From positions 438,980 to 502,979 of the forward strand of contig NZ_FOGI01000006.1 in the NCBI RefSeq assembly GCF_900111175.1: 64,000 nt of DNA, written 5' to 3'. Shown in pieces: positions 17,288 to 26,457 of this stretch. Source of the stretch: Actinokineospora terrae (lineage in GTDB: Bacteria; Actinomycetota; Actinomycetes; Mycobacteriales; Pseudonocardiaceae). The position numbers and the translations under genes are program-made. The notes beneath the pieces were generated by a model. That model was not told where the DNA came from. It saw only the letters and a list, made by a program, of their open reading frames with translations, and made no database searches. The stretch's first letter is position 1. Each line of letters starts with the position of its first letter.

Positions 17288-17612
17288 AACGCGGAGATGC
17301 CTGCTGTCACCGCTGAGCCGGTGGTGCTGCGGGCCCATCGGCGCTGCGACGGTGGGACACGCGCTGCCGCCATCGGCGAGATGGCCGGGCGCTGCCTGGG
17401 CGATCGGTGCCACGAGGCTTCTGTCTGGGGCCAACGTGCGGATCCTGGAACGCCGCTGAGACGCAGATCTGCTCGTCTTCGCGTTCGGTGCGGCCACGAG
17501 CTCTCCCGATCGCTCGTTGCGGTTGGGAGCGGGCGGAAACTGCACCGCCGGGCGGTGCTGCCCGGCCGATCGGCGGTGCGCCGCGAGCCGTGACTCGCGG
17601 GTGCCGCGGTCC

Positions 17613-17682
17613 ACGGCCGCGGGCTGCTGTCGAGGTGATCGACTTCTGGTGGGACTGGGAACACCGGCAACGCGGAAATGCC
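17613..17682 (+). pseudogene. decayed duplicate of the 3' end of the LuxR-type gene
   Basis: The stretch 17621-17638 (GGGCTGCTGTCGAGGTGA) matches the last codons of the LuxR-type gene at 17246-17263 with two mismatches, and 17657-17682 matches 17276-17301 at 25 of 26 bases, including the post-stop GGGAACACCGGCAACGCGG. Upstream, RRE-stop-LAGAAVHGRGLLS can be aligned with SRRAEAVAVAYDRGLLS. The order and spacing are kept (offset 375-381 bp), so this is a partial tandem duplication that has decayed. The rest of 17302-17612 shows no gene. Confidence 0.6.
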
Positions 17683-17693
17683 GGTTCGGGGCT

Positions 17694-17723
17694 GTCAACA
17701 CCGGCGGAATAGCGGGTGTTGAC
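17694..17723. promoter_or_regulatory. inverted repeat GTCAACACC / GGTGTTGAC
   Basis: Perfect 9-bp inverted repeat with a 12-nt spacer in the non-coding stretch 17683-17851. The half-site GTCAACACC is the same as the core of the 28-bp tandem repeat at 12156-12267. It could be an operator or an RNA hairpin. Confidence 0.4.
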
Positions 17724-17851
17724 GGATATCTCACCCCATTCGAAGTGATGATCGGTGCGATCAGGGCAGTGGAAATCAGGCGTGCCTGATTCTTGGTGTG
17801 CGGTGGGGGTGGGGGGGTGGCGCGGTGATCAATTGTGGTTGTCCACTGTGG

Positions 17852-19417
17852 TCAGCGGGGGAGGCGTTTGAGGGCTCGGAGGCCGAGGGTGAGGGCGGCG
17901 GTCCAGGTGCGGGGTGGGAGGGGGCGGGTGGGGCGCAGGGGCAGGAGGCGCTGGGTGGCGATGGTCTGGGCCTCGGTGTACTTCAGCAGGCCCTCGGTGC
18001 CGTTGCGGCGGCCGGTGCCGGAGTCGCCCATGCCGCCCATGGGGGCGTCGAGGCTGCCGAAGGTGGCGCCGTAGCCGTCGTTGATGTTGACGGTGCCCGC
18101 GTGGATCCGGGTGGCCACCTCCTCGCCGATGAGGGTGTTGCGCGTCCACACGCTGGCGTTGAGGCCGTAGCGGGTGTTGTTGGCGGCCGCGATCGCGTCG
18201 TCGAGGTCGGTGTAGCCGTAGATCGCGACCACCGGGCCGAAGGTCTCCTCCGCGAACAGGGTCATGCCCTCGCGGACGTCGCCGAGGATCGTCGGCTCGT
18301 AGAACAGCGGCCCCAGGTCCGGGCGCGGCTTGCCGCCCGCGTGCACCCTGGCGCCCTTGGTGACCGCGTCGCGCACGTGCTCGGTGATCGTCGCCAGCTG
18401 GTCGGTCGAGGTGAGCGAGCCGACGTCGACCCCGTAGTCCAAAGTGGAACCCAGGCGCAGCGCGGAAGTCCTGGCGGCGAAGGCGCGGGTGAACGGTTCG
18501 CGGATGCTCTCGTGCACGTAGATCCGCTCCACCGACACGCACAGCTGCCCAGCCGAGGAGAAGCACGCGGTGACGGCACCGGTGGCGGTCTTGTCGATGT
18601 CGGCGTCGGCCAGGACGATCATCGGGTTCTTGCCGCCGAGCTCCATTGAGTACCCGGTCAGCAACGCGGCGGCCTTGGCGGCCAAACCCTTTCCGGTCTC
18701 GGTGGACCCGGTGAAGCCGAGGTAGTCACCTTCCTCGATCAGAGCGTTGCCGACGTGCGAACCGCGACCAAGCACGATCTGCCACACGCCGTCAGGTAGC
18801 CCTGCCTCACTCGCCAACTCGTGCAACCACAGTGCACTCAACGCGGTCTGGTTGTCCGGCTTCTGCACGAGAGCGTTGCCTGCCACCAGAGCCGGGATCG
18901 CGTCCAATCCCGTCAACGCCAACGGGTAGTTCCACGGGGAGATCATCGCCACCACGCCCTTGGGGTGACGCACCTCGATGGTCTTCGTGAACACCGGTAG
19001 CGCGCCCGCCTTGCGTTTGGGCGAGAGCAACCGTGGAGCCTTACGTCCGTAGTAGGCGGCGGTCATCGCGGTTACCGCTACCTCGTCGTACGCGTCCAAC
19101 CGAGTCTTACCGGTCTCGACCTGCATGAGGTCGAGCGCCTCGGTCTGCCGGTCCAGGATCAGGTCGTGCAGCCGCAGCAGCACCTCGGCCCGCTCGGCCA
19201 CCGGCGTCGCCGCCCAGGACCGCTGCGCCTCGCGGGCGGTGGTGAACGCTCGCCGCACGTCGGCGTCATCGATCTGCGGCAGGGTGACGATCGGGTCGCC
19301 GGTGAACGGCGCCGTCATCGTCACCGTCGACGGGTCCTGCCCGTGAACGGCCCGCGCGACCAGTTGGGCCGCCCTGGCCGCGGTCGGGGCGCCGGGAACT
19401 GAACCGATGGTGGTCAT
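17852..19417 (-). CDS. gabD2: succinate-semialdehyde dehydrogenase (GabD2 type)
   Basis: NAD(P)-dependent aldehyde dehydrogenase of 521 residues. The fold is marked by SPWNYPL (residues 160-166), the nucleotide-binding KPDNQT, GFTGSTETGKG, the catalytic glutamate E259 in MELGGKNP and the nucleophile C293 in SSAGQLCVSVERI. The overall pattern fits the actinobacterial GabD2 branch that oxidises succinic semialdehyde to succinate. ATG 19417 has AAGGAG upstream. The stop is followed by the ACT-GNAT gene upstream at only 26 bp on the same strand, so the two may be cotranscribed with GNAT first. Middle part (about 18640-19130) has lower GC3. Confidence 0.88.
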   Translation of the reverse strand: MTTIGSVPGAPTAARAAQLVARAVHGQDPSTVTMTAPFTGDPIVTLPQIDDADVRRAFTTAREAQRSWAATPVAERAEVLLRLHDLILDRQTEALDLMQVETGKTRLDAYDEVAVTAMTAAYYGRKAPRLLSPKRKAGALPVFTKTIEVRHPKGVVAMISPWNYPLALTGLDAIPALVAGNALVQKPDNQTALSALWLHELASEAGLPDGVWQIVLGRGSHVGNALIEEGDYLGFTGSTETGKGLAAKAAALLTGYSMELGGKNPMIVLADADIDKTATGAVTACFSSAGQLCVSVERIYVHESIREPFTRAFAARTSALRLGSTLDYGVDVGSLTSTDQLATITEHVRDAVTKGARVHAGGKPRPDLGPLFYEPTILGDVREGMTLFAEETFGPVVAIYGYTDLDDAIAAANNTRYGLNASVWTRNTLIGEEVATRIHAGTVNINDGYGATFGSLDAPMGGMGDSGTGRRNGTEGLLKYTEAQTIATQRLLPLRPTRPLPPRTWTAALTLGLRALKRLPR

Positions 19418-19443
19418 GGGGCTCCTTAGCTCAAGAGCCCATG

Positions 19444-20496
19444 TTACTTCTCAGTAGCGACCGTCGTCACCCGCTCCCGGTCGACCCCCGCCGTGAGCGT
19501 GACGCGCAGCAGGTCGTCCTCCCGGCGCACCACCACCGGCAGCCCCGACGCGGTCGCCGCCCGCACGAACCCGGCCTCGGCGGGCAGGCACCACGCGACC
19601 AGCCGGTCGTGCCCGGTCGCCCGCGCGAGCGAGCCGAGCCTGCCGATCATCGCGGCGCCCAGGCCCTGCCGCTGCCAACCGTCCTCCACCAGTACGGAGA
19701 TCTCCGCCTCCGCCGGGTCCGCGGTCCGGATCACCTGCCCGATCCCGACGACCCGCGTGCCGCACATCGCCAGCAACGTCGTCCCACGCGGCGGTTGGAG
19801 CAACCGGTGCAGCCAGCGGCGGGGTAGTGCGCGCATACCCGCGTGGTAGCGGGTGAACAGCGTCTTGGCGGAGCAGCGGGCATGCAGATCCGCGACGGCC
19901 TCGGCGTCGGCAGGGGTACCGGGCCGCAGCACGATTCCGGCGCCAGTGCTGGTGACTACCGCCGTCGCAGTGCTGTGGGTCGCCCCAAGTACCTCGCTCA
20001 ACGCGGTAACCCGTGCGAGCTCGACCTCGGTGAACGGTGCCCACCCACGTCGCGCCACCAGCCGCGTGTCCTCGGTCAGCGCCAACACCACGCGGTGTCC
20101 GCCTTCGTCCGCCGGATCAGAACCTGCGTCGGCTGGCGCTACCGAGTCGGCGCCGAGGATCACCCGCACAGCCTCAGCGGTGGCGGACGGATCGCGCAGC
20201 GCGGCACCTGTCGCGCGGAGGGCCGCGGTGGTGCGATCGACGAGATGACGGACGTCCGCGCGGGTGATCGCGACGGAACGACCGCCCTCGGCGCGCAAGT
20301 CGGTGACCAGATCCGCGGGTGAACACGTGTCCGGGGTGTTGACCACGATCTCGTCGACTACCCCACCGGGCACCGGTAGCACCGACAGGCCAAGGACGTT
20401 GCAGTCACGCGCGGCCAGTCTCGCGGTCACTCGCGCGAGTGCGCCGGGGCGGTCATCGAGGCGTACCCGCAGGCGCCAGGTCGTGGGTCTGTCCAT
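19444..20496 (-). CDS. ACT domain-GNAT acetyltransferase fusion
   Basis: Protein of 350 residues. The N terminus (about residues 8-80) looks like an ACT domain, a small-ligand sensor: LRVRLDDRPGALARVTARLA and ARDCNVLGLSVLP. The C-terminal third is a GNAT domain: GIVLRPGTPADAEAVADLHAR and VEDGWQRQGLGAAMIGRLGS with the acetyl-CoA Q-x-x-G-x-G signature. This layout suggests an acetyltransferase whose activity is tuned by an amino acid or similar ligand. Lies 26 bp upstream of gabD2 on the same strand. Substrate unknown. Confidence 0.82.
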   Translation of the reverse strand: MDRPTTWRLRVRLDDRPGALARVTARLAARDCNVLGLSVLPVPGGVVDEIVVNTPDTCSPADLVTDLRAEGGRSVAITRADVRHLVDRTTAALRATGAALRDPSATAEAVRVILGADSVAPADAGSDPADEGGHRVVLALTEDTRLVARRGWAPFTEVELARVTALSEVLGATHSTATAVVTSTGAGIVLRPGTPADAEAVADLHARCSAKTLFTRYHAGMRALPRRWLHRLLQPPRGTTLLAMCGTRVVGIGQVIRTADPAEAEISVLVEDGWQRQGLGAAMIGRLGSLARATGHDRLVAWCLPAEAGFVRAATASGLPVVVRREDDLLRVTLTAGVDRERVTTVATEK

Positions 20497-20560
20497 GGGT
20501 AGAGCGTGCGGACCGACTGTTGCCTGCGGGGTGCCCCCGTGTTTCGGTCATGTGAGCAGA

Positions 20561-21490
<930 letters not shown>

Positions 21491-21590
21491 GCGGTGATCT
21501 TGGCAGGGCGGTGCCGCTGGATGGCGGCCGCCACATTGTTTGCGAAAGCAAGCGTCCCGTTCGCGTCCCGCCCCCCTCATCTATGGGTGA

Positions 21591-21629
21591 GCAGCGGCCG
21601 ACCCGAGCGAGGGCCGGGTCGGCCGCTGC
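21591..21629 (-). terminator. hairpin terminator (distal of two)
   Basis: Perfect 14-bp stem GCAGCGGCCGACCC/GGGTCGGCCGCTGC with an 11-nt loop, downstream of the TetR gene. Confidence 0.75.
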
Positions 21630-21654
21630 AGACCAGCAAGGCAGGCACACACCG

Positions 21655-21693
21655 CGGCCGCGCCCCTCCGCCTGCACCGGAGGCGCGCGGCCG
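21655..21693 (-). terminator. hairpin terminator (proximal to tetR)
   Basis: Sixteen-bp stem with one mismatch (CGGCCGCGCCCCTCCG / CGGAGGCGCGCGGCCG) and a 7-nt loop, 52 bases past the TetR stop. With the hairpin at 21591 it forms a tandem terminator. Confidence 0.75.
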
Positions 21694-21744
21694 TCGTGCT
21701 GGTACCCGGCTCGCCGAAAGCTGCCGGTCCGCCGCCGGGAACGC

Positions 21745-22356
21745 TCAGTCGGCGAACGCGGTGTAGCGGTCCAGGACCGTGGACTTCCACTCCTCGAGCA
21801 GCCGGGCCCTGCGCTGGGCGCCGCCGCCGATCATCGCGTCCAGGGCCAGACCGCGGACCAGGTTGACGCTCAGCAGCAGCAGCGTCTCCAGCTCCGCCTC
21901 CGGCAGGTCGTCGCCCGCGGCGTCCCGGTAGAGCTGGAGGGTGGCGTGGCCGAGCGCGCGGTCGACCGGTCGCAGGCGCTCGCGCAGCTCGGGATCGGTG
22001 CGGGCGGCGACCCACAGCTCCACCGCCGCGGTCGAGAGGGTGCCCGAGTACGCCTCCCACAGCAGGTCGATGCCCTGGGTGACCCGCTCGCGGCCGGGCG
22101 GCAACCCCGCGGCGGCCTCGCTGACCTGCCGGGTCAGCCGCGCGAACAGGTGCTCCAGCGCGGCGGTCATCAGCTCGGCCTTGGTGGTGAAGTGGTGCTG
22201 CTGGGCACCCCTGGACACCCCTGCCCGCGCGCACACCTCCTGCACGGTCGTGCGCGCGTACCCCAGTTCCACCAGGCAACCGATGGTCGCCTCCAGCAGT
22301 GCCTCGCGAGTCTGCTCACTGCGCTCCTGCTGGGTGCGGTGGGTGCGCACGGCCAC
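21745..22356 (-). CDS. TetR-family transcriptional regulator
   Basis: About 203 residues from GTG 22356, which has GAGGAAGGG upstream; the longer open frame is antisense to the dehydrogenase and not coding. The N-terminal TetR helix-turn-helix is ALLEATIGCLVELGYARTTV followed by CARAGVSRGAQQHHFTTKAEL. The C-terminal ligand domain is typical for the family. It is divergent from the acyl-CoA dehydrogenase/racemase pair, so it probably represses that unit, with an acyl-CoA or acyl compound as the likely ligand (inference). Confidence 0.9.
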   Translation of the reverse strand: MAVRTHRTQQERSEQTREALLEATIGCLVELGYARTTVQEVCARAGVSRGAQQHHFTTKAELMTAALEHLFARLTRQVSEAAAGLPPGRERVTQGIDLLWEAYSGTLSTAAVELWVAARTDPELRERLRPVDRALGHATLQLYRDAAGDDLPEAELETLLLLSVNLVRGLALDAMIGGGAQRRARLLEEWKSTVLDRYTAFAD

Positions 22357-22435
22357 GGCTCCGCCCTTCCTCACGCCACGGGTGTGCGGCACTTTACGGC
22401 CAGTTCCGCGAGCAGGTACCTTCAGAGCAGAACTT

Positions 22436-22453
22436 ACATGCAGTCCGGAATGT
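22436..22453. promoter_or_regulatory. candidate TetR operator (weak dyad)
   Basis: ACATGCAGTCCGGAATGT: six of nine base pairs of this 18-bp stretch are complementary about its centre (ACAT...ATGT). It lies in the divergent gap, 22 bases before the acyl-CoA dehydrogenase start. Confidence 0.3.
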
Positions 22454-22474
22454 TTTCGCCGCGAGGAGGCCCCG

Positions 22475-23617
22475 GTGACCCAGCGTTCCCCGTGGATGGA
22501 CGACGACCTGGACGCCTTCCGCGACCTGGCCCGCACGTTCTGCGAGAAGGAGCTGACCCCCAACACCGAGCGGTGGGTCGAGAACAAGCAGGTCGACCGC
22601 GAGCTGTGGACCAAGGCCGGTGAGGTCGGGCTGCTGTGCCTGTCCATCCCCGAGGAGTACGGCGGCGGTGGCGGCAACTTCGCGCACGAGACGATCCTCT
22701 TAGAGGAACAGGCGCGCGCGGGCGACAGCGGTTGGGGCGTCTCGCTGCACAACGGCATCGTCGCCCACTACCTGCTCGCCTACGGCACGGAGGAGCAGAA
22801 GCACGCCTGGCTGCCGAAGCTGGCCACCGGCGAGTGGGTCGGCGCGATCGCGATGACCGAGCCGGGCGCCGGGTCCGACCTGCAGGGCATCAAGGCCAAG
22901 GCGGTGCGCGACGGCGACGAGTACGTCGTCTCCGGCGCCAAGACCTTCATCACCAACGGCGGCCAGTGCGACTTCGTCATCGTCGTGGTCAAGACCGACC
23001 CGACCAAGGGCGCCGAGGGCACCTCGCTGGTCATCGTCGAGACCGAGCGGGCGGGCTTCCGCCGCGGCCGGGTGCTCGACAAGCTCGGCCTCAAGGCGCA
23101 GGACACCGCCGAGCTGTTCTTCGACGAGGTGCGCGTCCCGGTCGGCAACCTGCTCGGCGGCGTCGAGGGCCAGGGCTTCGTCCAGCTCATGCAGCAGCTG
23201 CCGCAGGAACGGCTGATCATCGGCATCTCCTCGGTGGTGGCCATGGAGATCGCGCTGGAGCTGACCCTGCGCTACACCAAGGACCGGCAGGCGTTCGGCC
23301 GCCCGGTCTACCACTTCCAGAACACCAAGTTCACCCTCGCCGAGATCGCCACCGAGGCCCGCATCGCCCGGGTGTTCCTCGACGACTGCATCGCCAAGCA
23401 CCTGCGCGGCGAGCTCGACATCCCGACCGTGGCGATGCTCAAGTGGTGGACGAGCGACCGCGCGATGAAGGCCATCGACGAGTGCCTGCAGCTGCACGGC
23501 GGCTACGGCTACATGACCGAGTACCCGATCGCCCGCATCTACCTCGACCAGCGCGTGCAGCGGATCTACGGCGGGACCAACGAGATCATGAAGGAGATCA
23601 TCTCCCGCACGCTCTGA
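22475..23617 (+). CDS. acyl-CoA dehydrogenase
   Basis: FAD enzyme of 380 residues that introduces the 2,3-double bond into an acyl-CoA. The signatures are IAMTEPGAGSDLQGIKAKA (FAD/substrate binding), YTKDRQAFGRPVYHFQNTKF and the C-terminal LQLHGGYGYMTEYPIAR with RIYGGTNEIMKEII. GTG 22475 was chosen because GCGAGGAGG lies 7-12 bases upstream. It is followed after 42 bp by the acyl-CoA racemase, and a divergent TetR regulator lies upstream. The pair suggests degradation of 2-methyl-branched or sterol side-chain acyl-CoA. Exact chain length not readable. Confidence 0.92.
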   Translation: MTQRSPWMDDDLDAFRDLARTFCEKELTPNTERWVENKQVDRELWTKAGEVGLLCLSIPEEYGGGGGNFAHETILLEEQARAGDSGWGVSLHNGIVAHYLLAYGTEEQKHAWLPKLATGEWVGAIAMTEPGAGSDLQGIKAKAVRDGDEYVVSGAKTFITNGGQCDFVIVVVKTDPTKGAEGTSLVIVETERAGFRRGRVLDKLGLKAQDTAELFFDEVRVPVGNLLGGVEGQGFVQLMQQLPQERLIIGISSVVAMEIALELTLRYTKDRQAFGRPVYHFQNTKFTLAEIATEARIARVFLDDCIAKHLRGELDIPTVAMLKWWTSDRAMKAIDECLQLHGGYGYMTEYPIARIYLDQRVQRIYGGTNEIMKEIISRTL

Positions 23618-23659
23618 CCAGCACGCCTGAACACCGCACACCGCAGACCGAGGACACAC

Positions 23660-24790
23660 ATGGGACCTCTCACCGGCCTGCGGGTGGTCGAGCTCGCCGG
23701 GCTCGCCCCCGCCCCGTTCGCCTGCACCGTGCTGGCCGACCTGGGCGCCGAGGTCGTCCGGGTCGACCGCGCCGCGCCCGGCGCCGACGTGCTCGGCTTC
23801 CCCGACGACCCGCTGACCAGGGGCCGCCGCTGGATCGGCGTCGACGTCAAGGCACCGGAGGGCCTGGACCTGGTGCTGCGCCTGGTCGACCGGGCCGACG
23901 TGCTCGTCGAGGGCTTCCGCCCCGGGGTGGCCGAGCGGATGGGGCTGGGCCCCGACGCGCTGCTGGCCCGCAACCCGCGCCTGGTCTACGGCCGGATCAC
24001 CGGCTGGGGCCAGGACGGGCCGCTGGCCACCGCCGCCGGGCACGACATCAACTACATCGCGGTGGCGGGCGCGCTCGACCCGATCGGGCAGGCGGGCCAC
24101 AAGCCCACCGTGCCGCTCAACCTGCTCGGCGACTTCGGCGGCGGGGGACTGCTGCTGGCCATGGGCGTGCTCGCGGCGCTGGTCGAGCGGCAGGCCTCCG
24201 GCCAGGGGCAGGTCGTCGACGCCTCGATGGTCGAGGGGGCGGCGCTGCTGACCACCAGCCTGCACGGCCTGCGCGACCTGGGGCTGTGGCCCGGCGGCCG
24301 CGGCGAGAACCTGCTCGACGGCGGCGCGCCCTTCTACGACACCTACGAGGCGGCCGACGGCAAGTACGTGGCGATCGGCGCGATCGAGGCCCGGTTCTTC
24401 GCCGCGCTCGGCACACTGCTCGACCTGCGCGACCCGCCCAACCACCTCGACCCGAGCACCTGGCCCGCCCTGCGCGCGCAGATCGCCGCCGCGGTGAAGA
24501 CCCGCACCCGCGACGAGTGGGCCGCGCTGGCCGAGGGCACCGATGCCTGCCTGACGCCGGTGCTCACCCCGGGGGAGGCGCCGGACCACCCGCACAACGT
24601 CGCCCGCGGCACGTTCGTGGAGGTCGGCGGCAAGACCCAACCCGCACCCGCGCCGAGGTTCAGCCGCACGGCGTCGGCGACACCTGCCCCGCCTAGCGCA
24701 CCGCGGGCGGACACCGCGGCGGTGCTGGCGGAGTTGGGTGTGCCGGAATCGGAGATCGCGAGGCTGCGGCAGTCGGCCGTCATCGCCTGA
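23660..24790 (+). CDS. mcr: alpha-methylacyl-CoA racemase-like CoA-transferase family III protein
   Basis: Protein of 376 residues of the CaiB/BaiF family. It starts GLRVVELAGLAPAPFACTVLADLGAEVVRVD and keeps the racemase residues H128 and D129 in AGHDINYI and D158 in LGDFGGGG, which match the catalytic His/Asp pair known for mycobacterial Mcr; a glutamate (AIEARFF) is at the expected place. Such enzymes interconvert 2R- and 2S-methylacyl-CoA so that beta-oxidation can go on. It lies directly after an acyl-CoA dehydrogenase, which fits. Stop is followed by a repeat-element copy and a hairpin. Confidence 0.88.
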   Translation: MGPLTGLRVVELAGLAPAPFACTVLADLGAEVVRVDRAAPGADVLGFPDDPLTRGRRWIGVDVKAPEGLDLVLRLVDRADVLVEGFRPGVAERMGLGPDALLARNPRLVYGRITGWGQDGPLATAAGHDINYIAVAGALDPIGQAGHKPTVPLNLLGDFGGGGLLLAMGVLAALVERQASGQGQVVDASMVEGAALLTTSLHGLRDLGLWPGGRGENLLDGGAPFYDTYEAADGKYVAIGAIEARFFAALGTLLDLRDPPNHLDPSTWPALRAQIAAAVKTRTRDEWAALAEGTDACLTPVLTPGEAPDHPHNVARGTFVEVGGKTQPAPAPRFSRTASATPAPPSAPRADTAAVLAELGVPESEIARLRQSAVIA

Positions 24791-24801
24791 GGTCGGGCGG
24801 G

Positions 24802-24839
24802 AAGCTCGATGGGGCGAACTTCCTTTGCGCGGGGCCCCT
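24802..24839 (+). repeat. single-arm copy of the dispersed hairpin element
   Basis: Thirty-eight bases that match 31978-32015 with three differences (core GATGGGGCGAACTT ... GCGGGGCCCCT). Only the left arm is present here. It lies 12 bases after the racemase stop, in the gene-free stretch 24791-25352, whose other visible content is the hairpin at 24860. Confidence 0.75.
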
Positions 24840-24859
24840 GGGCCCGGAGGGCTGGAGTG

Positions 24860-24892
24860 GGCTGTGAGGGTGCTTGTGGCGTCCTCACAGCC
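24860..24892 (+). terminator. hairpin terminator downstream of mcr
   Basis: Perfect 10-bp stem GGCTGTGAGG/CCTCACAGCC with a 13-nt loop, 70 bases after the mcr stop. Confidence 0.6.
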
Positions 24893-25352
24893 GCGGGCGC
24901 GGCACGCGCTGTGGCGGCCTGCCTTGGCGCCCGCCTGCTGGGCGGGGACCGAGGGCCTTCCTGGCCTGCCCGCCGGGTGATGACCCCGGCGGCACACCGC
25001 AAGTTCTACCGGCTTGATCGCGCCCGATCTGTCCCATCCCGGCCGTCGGCTCAAAGATGACACCGTTCGTGGGATCCGGCGGAGATCACCGGTCGCCCCC
25101 GGTGTGTCCGGGCGGTGACGGGCCACTGCGCCCGTAGAGTGACGCCCTCGACGCGAGCGGTGGCGGACCGGGGGTCCGCGAGCGCTCGGATCTCACGCTC
25201 GGTCGATGTCGGTGCCGAAATCCGCTCCGCCGGTCGCCGGGATGGGGGATCATGGTGCGGGACGCGCACCCGGCTGCCGGGCGGCGCGGGTCGGGGGTGG
25301 TCCGGGACGCGCGAGTGGCCCGGGCCGCCGGTGGTGAGGACGGAGTGGACCG

Positions 25353-25514
25353 ATGAACGCCAAGAAAGCCGTCATGCTGGTCGCGGTGGCGCTGGTGCTG
25401 TTCTACGTGATCAGCCAGCCCACCCAGGCCGCGCAGGCGGTCCAGAGCCTGTTCTCCTGGCTGCGCGACGGCGCCGAGGCCATCATCACGTTCCTGAAGA
25501 ACCTGTTCGCCTGA
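25353..25514 (+). CDS. small single-pass membrane protein (53 aa)
   Basis: ATG 25353 to TGA 25514. The sequence is a lysine-containing N terminus (MNAKKAVM), one hydrophobic helix (LVAVALVLFYVISQP) and an amphipathic C-terminal part (AAQAVQSLFSWLRDGAEAII then FLKNLFA). GAGGACGGAG stands upstream. I recognise this as a type of small membrane protein common in actinomycetes but know of no function. It stands alone in the gap between mcr and 25746. Confidence 0.7.
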   Translation: MNAKKAVMLVAVALVLFYVISQPTQAAQAVQSLFSWLRDGAEAIITFLKNLFA

Positions 25515-25745
25515 GGGCGGACCCGCTGGGGCAATCGAGGCCCGGCGGGCGCAGCCGTGCCCGCGGGTGTGGTCACGATCGGTGATGATCTTGCCGGACC
25601 GAAGATCCATATTGGACCGTCCGGGTGGATCTGCCCGCCCCGGGGGTCCATTGGGCGAACTGGTCCGTTTTGCCTCTGGCGATCTGTCGGTCCCTGCCCC
25701 TACGGTTTCAGCCATCGAGTGATCATGAGACCTCCAGGAGGCAGA

Positions 25746-26237
25746 ATGCTCGACGATCCCGGGGTCGATGCCCTGGTCCGCCAGTGGACCGCCGAGCGCG
25801 CGCAGGACGCGGACGCCGACGAGGCCAACCGCATCGCGTCCGAGTGGCTGGCCGACGCGCCCGTCATCGCCGCGCCCGGTATTCCCGGTCAGCGAGCCCG
25901 TGCCGGGGCCTCGCGCTGGGCGGCGGTCGAGGCGGCCGACCCGCGCTACCTCTCGGCCATGCGCAAGCGGCTGCCCGACGTGCCGCACGACCTGCTCGCC
26001 GCCGCCGCGGGCTGGTGGCAGATGGTCGGCGGCGTCGCCGAGGCCGAGGAGTGGTGGGACGCGGGGATGAGCCCGCTCGACCAGCGCGCCCTCGACTACC
26101 GGGCGGCGGGCCTGGCGCCCTCCGACCTGGCCAGGCGGCTCGGTCCCCTCACCGTCCTCGAGCACCTGCGCCGGGGCAGCGCTCCCGCGTGGTGCGTGGC
26201 CAGGCTGCAGCGTCAGCGCCGCGACGGCGCCGCGTAG
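25746..26237 (+). CDS. hypothetical protein (163 aa)
   Basis: Starts at ATG 25746 with a very good ribosome-binding site (CCAGGAGGCAGA). The protein is soluble and helical, rich in Ala, Trp and Arg (SRWAAVEAADPRYLSAMRKR, GWWQMVGGVAEAEEWWDAGM). No domain recognised. The last codons and the stop lie inside a short tandem duplication (26220-26259). GGTTTC at 25708-25713 recalls a SigF -35, but no GGGTA follows at the right distance. Confidence 0.65.
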   Translation: MLDDPGVDALVRQWTAERAQDADADEANRIASEWLADAPVIAAPGIPGQRARAGASRWAAVEAADPRYLSAMRKRLPDVPHDLLAAAAGWWQMVGGVAEAEEWWDAGMSPLDQRALDYRAAGLAPSDLARRLGPLTVLEHLRRGSAPAWCVARLQRQRRDGAA

Positions 26238-26259
26238 CAGTCGCGACGGCGCCGCGTAG
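26220..26259. repeat. two copies of an 18-bp repeat over a stop codon
   Basis: CGCGACGGCGCCGCGTAG occurs at 26220-26237 (the end and stop of the hypothetical gene) and again at 26242-26259, so the stop context is duplicated. The following gap to 26457 shows nothing else. Confidence 0.85.
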
Positions 26260-26457
26260 ACAGTCGCGGACGCCATCGCGCCAGTGGTCGCGATGTCCAC
26301 CGAACAACGGCCGTGCCGGTGCCGCGTGCACAGCCGTGACGGGGTCGTGTGACCTCCCCCGCGTAACGCCGCGGAGCTCCTTCGTCGATGCTGGTGGTGA
26401 TGACCGGCGCGCCCAGCGCACCGGTCACGCACAGGGTCGTGGCGAGTCTGGAGCACG

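Noticed and set aside
22700..25126. An 808-codon open frame on the minus strand
   Set aside because: Antisense to the acyl-CoA dehydrogenase and racemase genes; shadow of high GC3.
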